In this document: piece after piece, positions 1-5,133 of the stretch
Layout: each line of letters opens with the position of its first letter
Numbering within the stretch: the first letter of the stretch is position 1
Assembly: GCA_964386525.1 (NCBI GenBank)
Contig: CAYLSO010000230.1
Coordinates: forward strand, 1-5,133
Source: CAYLSO01 sp964386525
GTDB lineage: Bacteria > Eisenbacteria > RBG-16-71-46 > DASYSL01
Length of the DNA stretch: 5,133 bases
Direction of reading: 5' to 3'
Position numbers and translations under genes: made by a program
The notes under the pieces: generated by a model
The model's database searches: none
What the model saw: the letters and a program-made list of their open reading frames with translations, nothing else
What the model was told of the DNA's origin: nothing

Positions 1-1
1 T

Positions 2-1441
2 CCGTGGGACCCGGGCGCCAACAGCGCCGTGTTCGCGCTGGCCGCCCGGGCCGGCGTCGTCTACGTCGGCGGGTTCTTCAGCTCGCTCGGCGGGCAGACG
101 CGCATCGATCTCGGCGCCGTCGACGCCGCGACGGGCCTCGTCACGGCGTGGAACCCGCAGCCCGACAACCAGGTCCTGGCGCTCGCGGCGCCGGAGGGGC
201 GGGTGTACGTGGGCGGGACCTTCACCAAGTTCGGGGGCGTGACGCGCAACCGGATCGCCGCCCTCGATCCGGTGACCGGACAGCCCGTCGAATCGTGGAA
301 CCCCAACGCCAACGAGAAGGTCCTGGCGCTCGCCGTGGACGGCTCCCGCGTGTACGTCGGCGGGGAGTTCACCGCGGTCGGCGGACAGGTGCGCACCTAC
401 GTGGCCGCGCTGGATTCCGCCTCGGCGCTCGCTGCCGCCTGGAACCCGAGCGCCTACGGACCGGTGCGCGCGCTCGCCCCGGGCGGAGACCGGATCTACG
501 TCGGCGGCAGCTTCAACGGCATCGGCGGGGCGACCCGCCGCTCGCTGGCCGCGATTGATCTGGCGACCGGCGCGGTCACGCCCTGGGATCCGGGCACGAA
601 CGGCCAGGTGCTCGCCCTGGCCCGCCAAGGCGGGTCGATCCTCGCGGGCGGACTATTCACGACCGCGGGCGGGCAGCCGCGCAACAACCTGGCGGCGATC
701 GATCAGGAGACCGGGTCGGCGACGGCCTGGGACCCGGGCGCCGGCGGGACCGTGTCGGCGCTGGCGGTCAGCGGCAGTACGGTCTACGCGGGCGGGATCT
801 TCACGACGATCGGCGGGCAGCCGCGCGACAATCTGGCATCGCTGGACGCCGCCACCGGGCTCGCGAGCCCCTGGAACCCGGACGTGGACGGTCAGGTGTA
901 CGCGATCGTGCCCAGGGACGGGACGGTCTACTTCGGCGGCGCGTTCTCGACCGTGGGCGGCCTGACGCGCTACGCGCTCGCGGCCGCGGACGCCGCCACT
1001 GGCTCGCCCACTTCGTGGGACCCGAGCTCGAACGGCACCGTGCGGGCGCTGGTCCCGACCTGCGGCGCGTTCTACGTCGGCGGCTTCTTCACCAGCATCG
1101 GCGGACAGCCGCGCAACCGCGTCGCCCTCCTCGACGCGGCCGGCGGAAGCGCCGCGGCGTGGAACCCGAACGCCGACGGCCCCGTCTTCGCCCTGGCCCT
1201 GCACGGCGGGGCGCTCTACGCCAGCGGGCTGTTCGGCTCGATCGGCGGGCAGCCGCGCAGCCGCCTGGTCTCGCTCCATCCCACGACCGGGCTGGCCACC
1301 GCGTGGAATCCCGGCGCGGACAACATCACGCGGGCCTTCGCCGCCGCCGGCGGCACCCTCTACGCCGGGGGCAGCTTCGCCACCCTGGGCGGCAAGACCG
1401 TCTCGGGCCTGGCCGGCGTCCAATCCGACACGACCCTGAGC
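2..1441 (+). repeat. Tandem ~144-bp (48-residue) beta-propeller repeats, delta-60 / DUF5122-like
   Basis: Repeat units begin at 29, 173, 320, 464, 608, 752, 896, 1040, 1184 and 1328, after a partial unit (WDPGANSA) at the left edge. The consensus reads roughly V.ALA..GG.VYVGG.FT.IGG..R..LAALDAATG....WNP or WDP. Every complete unit is 48 residues except the second (49, one extra codon). The last unit has lost the TG...WNP ending and runs into the Ig domains, so it looks like a closing cap. The pattern matches my knowledge of the delta-60 repeat / DUF5122 beta-propeller family, in which each unit probably forms one blade. The array continues upstream, so the blade total cannot be counted here. 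Only one cysteine occurs in the array, in the unit starting at 1184's predecessor (PTCGAFYVGG, unit at 1040). Confidence 0.88.
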
Positions 1442-4400
1442 TGTCCTTCGGTCACCCTCTCCCCCGCGTCGCTGCCCACGGGACGCGTGGGCGAGGCGTA
1501 CCAGCAGACGGTGAGCGCGGCCGGCGGAGCCGCGCCGTACTGCTACGCCTCGACCTCGGGAGCCCTGCCGCCGGGGATCGCCCTGAACCCGTCGAGCGGC
1601 GAGCTGGCGGGCACGCCCGCGACCGCGGGGAGCTTCTCCTTCACCGTGACGGCCACCGATGCGACGGGCTGCGCGGGCACCCGGGCCTACGAGGTCGTCC
1701 TCTTCTCGCCCTGCCCGGAGCTCGCGTTCCTGCCGGCCACGCTGCCCTTCGGCCAGGTGGACTCGGCCTACGCGGAGACGCTGGCCGTCTCGGCCGGGAC
1801 GCCGCCCTTCACCTTCAGCTTGGGCTCCGGGACGCTGCCCGCGGGGATCACGCTCTCCCCAGCCGGCGAACTCTCGGGCACGCCGAGCGCCGTCGGGACC
1901 TTCGCCTTCACGGTCGCGGTCGCCGACTCGACCCTGTGCCGTGACTCGACCGCCTACGCTCTGAGTGTCTTCCCCGCCTGCACGGCGATCGCCGTCGCCC
2001 CCGCCCTGCTGCCCACGGGCGCGGTGGGACAGACCTTCGACCAGACCTTCACGGCGACGGGCGGGCGGCCGCCCTACACCTGGTCGATCGCCGCGGGCGC
2101 GCTGCCGGAGGGACTGGCGCTCGATCCCGCGACCGGCCGTCTGCAGGGCACGCCGGCGGTGGCGGACACCTTCCCGATCACGGTCGCGGCCGCCGACTCG
2201 CTCGGGTGTACGGGCATGCGCGACCACGTGCTCACGATCTACGCCACGCCCCCCGCGTCGAGCGTGGCAGCGGATGCCACCGGCCTCCTCATCAGCAACG
2301 GCCACCCCTGCGTGGCCGTACCGATGGTCTACACCCGCGGCGAGTCGACGCCGGCGGGGAGCGTCCGCGTGACCTTCACGCTGGACATCACGCGGATCGT
2401 GCTGTGCACGCCGGCGACCCCCTCCGCCAGCATCCGCCCCGGGCCGTGGCTCGACGGCTATGCCAACACGAGCTTCGCGGTGGCCGACGAAGGCGGCGGG
2501 ACCTACACGGTGGACGTGGGGCTGATCGGCGAGCCGTGCGGCATCACCGGGGGCGGCAGCCTCTTCACCCTCGACCTCACCGCGGCGGGCCCCGACGGCA
2601 GCGGCACGATCACCGTCACCTCGGTCCGCGTGCGGGACTGCCTCGGCGCCCTCGTGCCGGTCGCGCCCGGCCCCCCCGCCGCGCTCGCCATCGACCGGCA
2701 GCCGCTCGCACTGCGCCCGGCCGCGCTCCCCGGCGGCTCGGTGGGCGACCCCTACGCCGTCGTCCTCACGACCGACTCCGGCACGGCGCCGTTCGCCTGG
2801 ACGGTCCTCTCCGGCTCGCTGCCCCCCGGGCTCGCGCTCGACGGGGCGAGCGGCGCGTTGGCGGGCACGCCGACCGCCGTCGTCAGCTCCTACTTCACCG
2901 TCGCGGCCGAAGACGTGCAGGGCCGCACCGGGACGCGCAGCTACTCCCTCCCGATCTTCGCCACCGCGCCGGCCTCGTTCGTGAGCGCGGCGGCGGCCGG
3001 CCGCTGCATCACCCGCGCGCACCCGCAGGTCGCCGTGCCGTTCGCGTACGCCCGGGTCGACTCGACGCCGGCGCGGGCGGTGAGCGTCACCTTCCAGCTC
3101 GACCCGGCCAAGCTCGCCCTGGCCACGCCGGCCGCCCCGGAGGCGAGCGTCCACGCGGGGAGTTGGTTCTCCGGTTACCCGAAGGTGCTCCTCGTCACCG
3201 ACAACGGCGACGGCTCCTATACCGTGGACGCCTCGCTGCTCGGCGCCCCGTGCGGGATCAAGACGGGCGGCGAGCTCTTCACGGTCGATCTCGCGGCCGC
3301 CGGGGCGGACGGTGAGGGCGCCATCGAGGTGACCGAGGCGCGCGTGCGCGACTGCGTCAACACGCCGGTCCCGGTCACCGCGGGGCCGACCGCCCTGCTG
3401 ACCGTCGATCTGGCCGGTCCCGCTCCGGTGACCGAGCTCGCGGCCGCGCCGCTGACCGTGGCCGGCAGCTCGGACAGCACCACGGGCGTCGCGCTCAACT
3501 GGGACCCGGGCGCGGTCGGGCCGGTCGACCTGTACCGGGCGCCGCGCGGCACCTACCCGCTCTACACCGACGCCGTGCCGCCGCCGGACTCGTCGCTCGC
3601 GCCCGGCGGGCCGTGGGTGCGCGTGGCCACGAACCCGGCGCCGGGCTTCGTCGACCAGCCGCCCGCGCGGGGCGTGTGGGACTACCTCGCCGTGGTCACC
3701 GACTCGTGCGGCGCGACCGCGATCTCGAACCGGACGCCCGGCACGCTCGACTACCTGCTGGGCGACGTCTCGAACGGATTGCACGCCGGCACCGGCAACA
3801 ACAGCGTGGGCATTGAGGACATCTCGCTGCTCGGCGCGCACTACGGCATCACGGGCCCCGCCGCGGTGGACCCGGTGGGCTACCTGGACGTCGCTCCGAC
3901 GCTGAGCGGGATGCCCGACTCGCGGCCGCTGCCCGACCACCAGATCGACTTCGAGGACCTGTTCATCTTCGCGGCGAACTACGGACTTGCGGCAGGCTCG
4001 CCGGCGCCGCTCCAGTGGGCGCGGGCCGGGCGCGCGGCGCCGGCCCTGGCGCCGTCGGAGGTCGCCGCCGAGCGCTTCGCCGTGGTCGGGCCGTCGCAGG
4101 CGGAAGCGGGGACGGAGGTCACGGCCTCCCTCCAGATGGCGGCCGGCGGGCGCCTGCAGGCGTTCTCGGCGCGGCTGGCGTGGGACGCGACGGTCGTGGA
4201 GCCGATCGGCACCGAGTCTTCGGGGTTCGTCGAGGCGCAGGGCGGCGTCGTGCTCTCGCCGCGGCCGGGCACCGTGGACGCGGCGCTCCTGGGCCTGCGC
4301 GCCGGCGGGATGACCGGCGAGGGCACCGTGGCGCGGGTGCGCTTCCGCGCGCTGCGCACGGGCGCGCCGGGGATCCGGCTGGGAGTCGTGGACGGGCGGG

Positions 4401-4735
4401 ACGCAGCCAACCGACGGGTGCCGGTCATGGAGACGACGAGCGCGCCCGCGGTACCCGGACAGACGGTGCTCCTCGCGCCGACCCCGAACCCGGCGCGCGG
4501 ATCGGTGGCGCTGAGCTACACGCTCGCCAGCCCCGGCGCGGTGGCGCTCGCCGTGTACGAGGTCGGCGGGCGCTGCGTGCGCACGCTCGCCGGCGGCGTC
4601 CAGGAGGCGGCGGCCTATCGCGTGGCCTGGGACGGCCGCGACGGCGACGGGCGCGAGGTGGCGCCCGGGGTTTACTATGTCTCCCTCGACGCCGACGGCC
4701 GCCACCTGACGCGGACCCTGGTTCTCCTCCGCTAG
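2..4735 (+). CDS. Giant modular exported protein: beta-propeller repeats, He_PIG Ig domains, dockerin/cohesin-like modules and FlgD-Ig tail (5' end missing)
   Basis: The reading frame is open from the window edge to a TAG at 4733-4735, giving 1577 visible residues. The GTG at 29 lies inside a repeat (preceded by WDPGANSA), so it is not the start; the true start and any signal peptide lie upstream. Visible domains, numbered from position 2: propeller repeats 1-480, He_PIG-like Ig domains 481-570, 571-659, 660-747 and 900-986, paired beta modules 748-899 and 987-1137, an Fn3-like segment 1138-1253, a dockerin-like pair 1254-1330, a cohesin-like domain 1357-1477, and a FlgD-Ig / type A sorting-like tail 1490-1577. 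There are no transmembrane stretches and no recognisable catalytic motif in the visible part. Such architectures are typical of secreted or surface-anchored binding proteins; a role in adhesion or in binding glycans or proteins is inference. The coding call is very secure, but the precise function is unknown. Confidence 0.95.
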   Translation, partial: PWDPGANSAVFALAARAGVVYVGGFFSSLGGQTRIDLGAVDAATGLVTAWNPQPDNQVLALAAPEGRVYVGGTFTKFGGVTRNRIAALDPVTGQPVESWNPNANEKVLALAVDGSRVYVGGEFTAVGGQVRTYVAALDSASALAAAWNPSAYGPVRALAPGGDRIYVGGSFNGIGGATRRSLAAIDLATGAVTPWDPGTNGQVLALARQGGSILAGGLFTTAGGQPRNNLAAIDQETGSATAWDPGAGGTVSALAVSGSTVYAGGIFTTIGGQPRDNLASLDAATGLASPWNPDVDGQVYAIVPRDGTVYFGGAFSTVGGLTRYALAAADAATGSPTSWDPSSNGTVRALVPTCGAFYVGGFFTSIGGQPRNRVALLDAAGGSAAAWNPNADGPVFALALHGGALYASGLFGSIGGQPRSRLVSLHPTTGLATAWNPGADNITRAFAAAGGTLYAGGSFATLGGKTVSGLAGVQSDTTLSCPSVTLSPASLPTGRVGEAYQQTVSAAGGAAPYCYASTSGALPPGIALNPSSGELAGTPATAGSFSFTVTATDATGCAGTRAYEVVLFSPCPELAFLPATLPFGQVDSAYAETLAVSAGTPPFTFSLGSGTLPAGITLSPAGELSGTPSAVGTFAFTVAVADSTLCRDSTAYALSVFPACTAIAVAPALLPTGAVGQTFDQTFTATGGRPPYTWSIAAGALPEGLALDPATGRLQGTPAVADTFPITVAAADSLGCTGMRDHVLTIYATPPASSVAADATGLLISNGHPCVAVPMVYTRGESTPAGSVRVTFTLDITRIVLCTPATPSASIRPGPWLDGYANTSFAVADEGGGTYTVDVGLIGEPCGITGGGSLFTLDLTAAGPDGSGTITVTSVRVRDCLGALVPVAPGPPAALAIDRQPLALRPAALPGGSVGDPYAVVLTTDSGTAPFAWTVLSGSLPPGLALDGASGALAGTPTAVVSSYFTVAAEDVQGRTGTRSYSLPIFATAPASFVSAAAAGRCITRAHPQVAVPFAYARVDSTPARAVSVTFQLDPAKLALATPAAPEASVHAGSWFSGYPKVLLVTDNGDGSYTVDASLLGAPCGIKTGGELFTVDLAAAGADGEGAIEVTEARVRDCVNTPVPVTAGPTALLTVDLAGPAPVTELAAAPLTVAGSSDSTTGVALNWDPGAVGPVDLYRAPRGTYPLYTDAVPPPDSSLAPGGPWVRVATNPAPGFVDQPPARGVWDYLAVVTDSCGATAISNRTPGTLDYLLGDVSNGLHAGTGNNSVGIEDISLLGAHYGITGPAAVDPVGYLDVAPTLSGMPDSRPLPDHQIDFEDLFIFAANYGLAAGSPAPLQWARAGRAAPALAPSEVAAERFAVVGPSQAEAGTEVTASLQMAAGGRLQAFSARLAWDATVVEPIGTESSGFVEAQGGVVLSPRPGTVDAALLGLRAGGMTGEGTVARVRFRALRTGAPGIRLGVVDGRDAANRRVPVMETTSAPAVPGQTVLLAPTPNPARGSVALSYTLASPGAVALAVYEVGGRCVRTLAGGVQEAAAYRVAWDGRDGDGREVAPGVYYVSLDADGRHLTRTLVLLR
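1442..2242 (+). other. Three tandem putative Ig (He_PIG-like) domains
   Basis: Three units of 90, 89 and 88 residues start at 1442, 1712 and 1979. Each carries the He_PIG signature: LP.G.VG..Y..T..A.GG..P, then LP.G..L.P..G.L.GTP...G.F.FTV...D. Each unit opens with a cysteine (CPSV, CPEL, CTAI) and has another just before its last strand (TGCAG, TLCRD, LGCTG), which suggests a regular disulfide in an oxidising, extracytoplasmic setting. In large secreted bacterial proteins these domains usually act as stalk or spacer modules. The family assignment is from motif recognition; the disulfides are inferred. Confidence 0.85.
2243..2698 (+). repeat. Cohesin-like beta module, copy 1 of an internal duplication
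   Basis: This is a 152-residue module with the pattern ISNGHPCVAVP, then VRVTFTLD, GGGTYTVD, GEPCGITGGG, LFTLDL and a closing VRVRDC. It matches a second copy at 2960-3412 almost without gaps. Alternating hydrophobic strands, a 'change in property over an interval' layout and the GG.LFT.DL motif resemble cohesin-type beta sandwiches, but the resemblance is weaker than for the domain at 4070-4432. Cysteines sit at codons 2309, 2405, 2537 and 2639. I do not know an established name for this module and cannot assign a ligand. Confidence 0.6.
2699..2959 (+). other. Fourth putative Ig (He_PIG-like) domain, cysteine-free
   Basis: The segment reads LRPAALPGGSVGDPY, then GTAPFAWTVLSGSLPPGLALD, ASGALAGTPTAV and YFTVAAEDVQG, which is the He_PIG pattern again. 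Unlike the three domains at 1442-2242 it has no cysteine at either conserved place. It separates the two copies of the beta module, so the Ig plus beta-module pair at 1979-2698 is repeated as a unit at 2699-3412. Confidence 0.82.
2960..3412 (+). repeat. Cohesin-like beta module, copy 2 of an internal duplication
   Basis: This 151-residue copy aligns with 2243-2698: HPQVAVPFAYARVDSTP against HPCVAVPMVYTRGESTP, GSYTVD against GTYTVD, GAPCGIKTGGELFTVDL against GEPCGITGGGSLFTLDL, and ARVRDC against VRVRDC. There is one single-codon deletion near the middle. The cysteines of the PCG (3251) and RDC (3353) motifs are kept. The HPC cysteine is replaced by Gln (3026) and a new cysteine appears seven residues earlier (3005). 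The function is unknown; it is probably structural or ligand-binding. Confidence 0.6.
3413..3760 (+). other. Fn3-like segment
   Basis: The segment starts PAPVTELAAAP, followed by VALNWDPGAVGPVDLYRAP, then WVRVATNPAPGFVDQPP and a last strand WDYLAVVTDSCGATAISN. The order L.W......V.LYR....... FVD......Y.VVT...G..S..SN is typical of fibronectin type III-like domains next to a C-terminal dockerin-like region. A Pro-rich insertion (AVPPPDSSLAPGGP) makes it longer than a canonical ~90-residue Fn3, so the exact boundaries are uncertain. Confidence 0.6.
3761..3991 (+). other. Dockerin-like pair of motifs
   Basis: Two dockerin-type half motifs are visible. The first is GDV..., with NNSVGIEDISLLGAHYG at 3797-3847. 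The second is LDVAPT..., with PDHQIDFEDLFIFAANYG at 3932-3985. Each has the F-helix style hydrophobic pattern (I.DI.LL...YG; IDFEDL.IFA.NYG) and acidic residues where type I dockerins bind calcium. The calcium loops are stretched: GDVSNGLHAGTGNNS instead of GD.N.DG. Calcium binding is therefore less certain than in cellulosomal dockerins. It could instead be the 'dockerin-like' element common in secreted proteins of non-cellulolytic phyla. Confidence 0.65.
4070..4432 (+). other. Cohesin-like domain
   Basis: After an Ala/Pro-rich linker (3992-4069), the segment shows GPSQAEAGTEVTASLQM, FSARLAWDATVVEPIG, a central GVVLSPRPGTVDAALLGL, then MTGEGTVARVRFRAL. This is the strand order of cohesin folds: a V.V.L strand, F...L.YD...LE, and TG.G.LA.I.F.A. 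It contains no cysteine. The placement directly after a dockerin-like segment, on the same chain, is noteworthy. The assignment is by pattern only. Confidence 0.7.
4469..4732 (+). other. C-terminal FlgD-Ig / type A sorting-like domain
   Basis: The last 88 residues read PTPNPARGSVALSYTL, then VALAVYEVGGRCVRTLAGG, YRVAWDGRDGDGREVAPGVYYV and TRTLVLLR at the end. This is the PNP...Y.L....V.L.IYD..G..V..L......WDG.D..G..V..G.Y fold shared by FlgD Ig-like domains and type IX secretion type A C-terminal signals. In the FCB superphylum such tails end many exported proteins. Whether it directs secretion here cannot be seen from this window. Confidence 0.85.
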
Positions 4736-4770
4736 CCGGGAACGACCCTGAGTCGACGCAGAGAGGGCAG
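4736..4770 (+). other. Short intergenic gap, no terminator seen
   Basis: These 35 bases separate the TAG of the giant gene from the ATG of the transpeptidase gene. There is no GC-rich hairpin followed by a T run and no convincing -35/-10 pair. The downstream gene may therefore be read through from upstream, or use a promoter inside the giant gene. Confidence 0.6.
4763..4767 (+). promoter_or_regulatory. Ribosome binding site for the transpeptidase gene
   Basis: A purine-rich GAGGG-type Shine-Dalgarno core (within gagaggg, 4761-4767) ends three to four bases before the ATG at 4771. The spacing is slightly short but workable. It supports 4771 as the start, together with the positively charged, hydrophobic leader that follows. 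Confidence 0.6.
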
Positions 4771-5133
4771 ATGAGCCGACGCCGCATCCTCGCGCTGGTC
4801 GCGATCCTGGCTGCGGCCTGCGCCGCCGGCCCGGCGGCGGGGCTCGCCGCCCCGGTCGCGCCGCCCCCCGGCATCGACCGCGGCGTCGTGGCCGCCCCCG
4901 AGTCCCTCGCCGCCGAGGTCGGCGCCGGCGTCCTGCGCCGCGGCGGCAACGCCGTGGACGCGGCCGTCGCCGTGCACTTCGCCCTCGCCGTCACCTTCCC
5001 CAACGCCGGCAACCTCGGCGGCGGCGGCTTCCTGCTCGTGCACACCGACTCCGGCGAGGTGGCCATCGACTACCGCGAGACCGCACCGGCCGCCGCGTCG
5101 CGCGACATGTACCTGGACGCCGGCGGCGGAGTG
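4771..5133 (+). CDS. ggt: Gamma-glutamyltranspeptidase precursor, N-terminal part (3' end missing)
   Basis: 121 codons are visible before the window ends, from an ATG preceded by a Shine-Dalgarno site. The product starts with a Sec-type signal: MSRRR, a hydrophobic core from about residue 6 to 17, then a small-residue region up to about AGLAAP (residue 28). The mature part shows the family signature of the large subunit: VVAAPESLAAEVG, LRRGGNAVDAAVAVHFALAV, PNAGNLGGGGFLL and DYRETAPAAASRDMYLD. Arg102 in DYRETAP corresponds to the substrate-carboxylate-binding arginine of E. coli GGT (Arg114). Family members cleave gamma-glutamyl bonds (e.g. glutathione) and transfer the group to water or amino acids, in the periplasm or outside the cell, after self-cleavage at a Thr. 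That Thr lies beyond this window, so activity cannot be judged. A related acylase of the same family is the main alternative. Confidence 0.93.
   Translation, partial: MSRRRILALVAILAAACAAGPAAGLAAPVAPPPGIDRGVVAAPESLAAEVGAGVLRRGGNAVDAAVAVHFALAVTFPNAGNLGGGGFLLVHTDSGEVAIDYRETAPAAASRDMYLDAGGGV

Noticed and set aside
29..31. GTG at 29 as the start of the giant gene
   Set aside because: The frame is open to the window edge and the residues before it (WDPGANSA) complete the repeat pattern, so the gene continues upstream. No signal peptide follows the GTG.
4..558. A 184-codon Arg-rich frame on the + strand at the left edge, and similar Arg-rich frames at 555-965, 1015-1944, 1965-2372 and 2206-3315
   Set aside because: All overlap the giant gene in other frames, have biased Arg/Pro/Gly composition typical of shifted reading of GC-rich genes, and show no motifs or ribosome binding sites.
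653..4705. A 1350-codon open frame on the minus strand, antisense to most of the giant gene
   Set aside because: Very high GC content with G/C third positions leaves few stop codons in the antisense frame. The translation is Arg/Gly/Ala-rich without any recognisable domain, while the + strand shows clear conserved domains and repeats.
4746..4767. Possible hairpin in the gap (ccct at 4746-4749 with aggg at 4764-4767) that might hide the ribosome binding site
   Set aside because: Only four base pairs with a 14-base loop, which is too weak to call a terminator or regulatory structure.
4425..5066. Minus-strand frames of 213 and 103 codons over the start of the transpeptidase gene
   Set aside because: They are antisense to a clear gamma-glutamyltranspeptidase N-terminus and have low-complexity Arg/Pro- or Gly/Ala-rich translations.

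Overview
This window is extremely GC-rich, with G or C in almost every third codon position. It is essentially all coding on the + strand, and both genes are cut by the window edges. I see no RNA genes, CRISPR arrays, insertion sequences or integrase-type genes.

Layout: positions 2-4735 hold the 3' part of one very large gene, with 1577 codons visible. It encodes a modular, probably secreted or surface protein. In order it has about ten 48-residue propeller-type repeats (2-1441), three putative Ig (He_PIG-like) domains (1442-2242), a cohesin-like beta module (2243-2698), a fourth He_PIG-like domain (2699-2959), a second copy of the beta module (2960-3412), an Fn3-like segment (3413-3760), a dockerin-like pair of motifs (3761-3991), a cohesin-like domain (4070-4432) and a C-terminal FlgD-Ig / type A sorting-like domain (4469-4732). 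A 35-base gap with a ribosome binding site follows. Positions 4771-5133 then hold the first 121 codons of a gamma-glutamyltranspeptidase precursor with a signal peptide.

Organism: high GC, giant exported proteins built from He_PIG, dockerin/cohesin-like and Fn3-like modules, and a 'PTPNPARG...WDGRDGDGREVAPGVYYV'-type C-terminus together suggest an uncultured FCB-superphylum-like bacterium, for example Candidatus Eisenbacteria, Krumholzibacteriota or Latescibacterota. This is inferred from architecture and composition, not from a marker gene.

Working together: both products look exported, and the genes lie close together in the same direction, so co-transcription is possible. Nothing in the sequence ties the adhesin-like multidomain protein to glutathione or gamma-glutamyl metabolism. 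I found no convincing new multi-gene system. The points worth a second look are the very regular propeller repeats, the in-protein duplication of an Ig plus beta-module pair with altered cysteines, and dockerin-like and cohesin-like modules on one chain.
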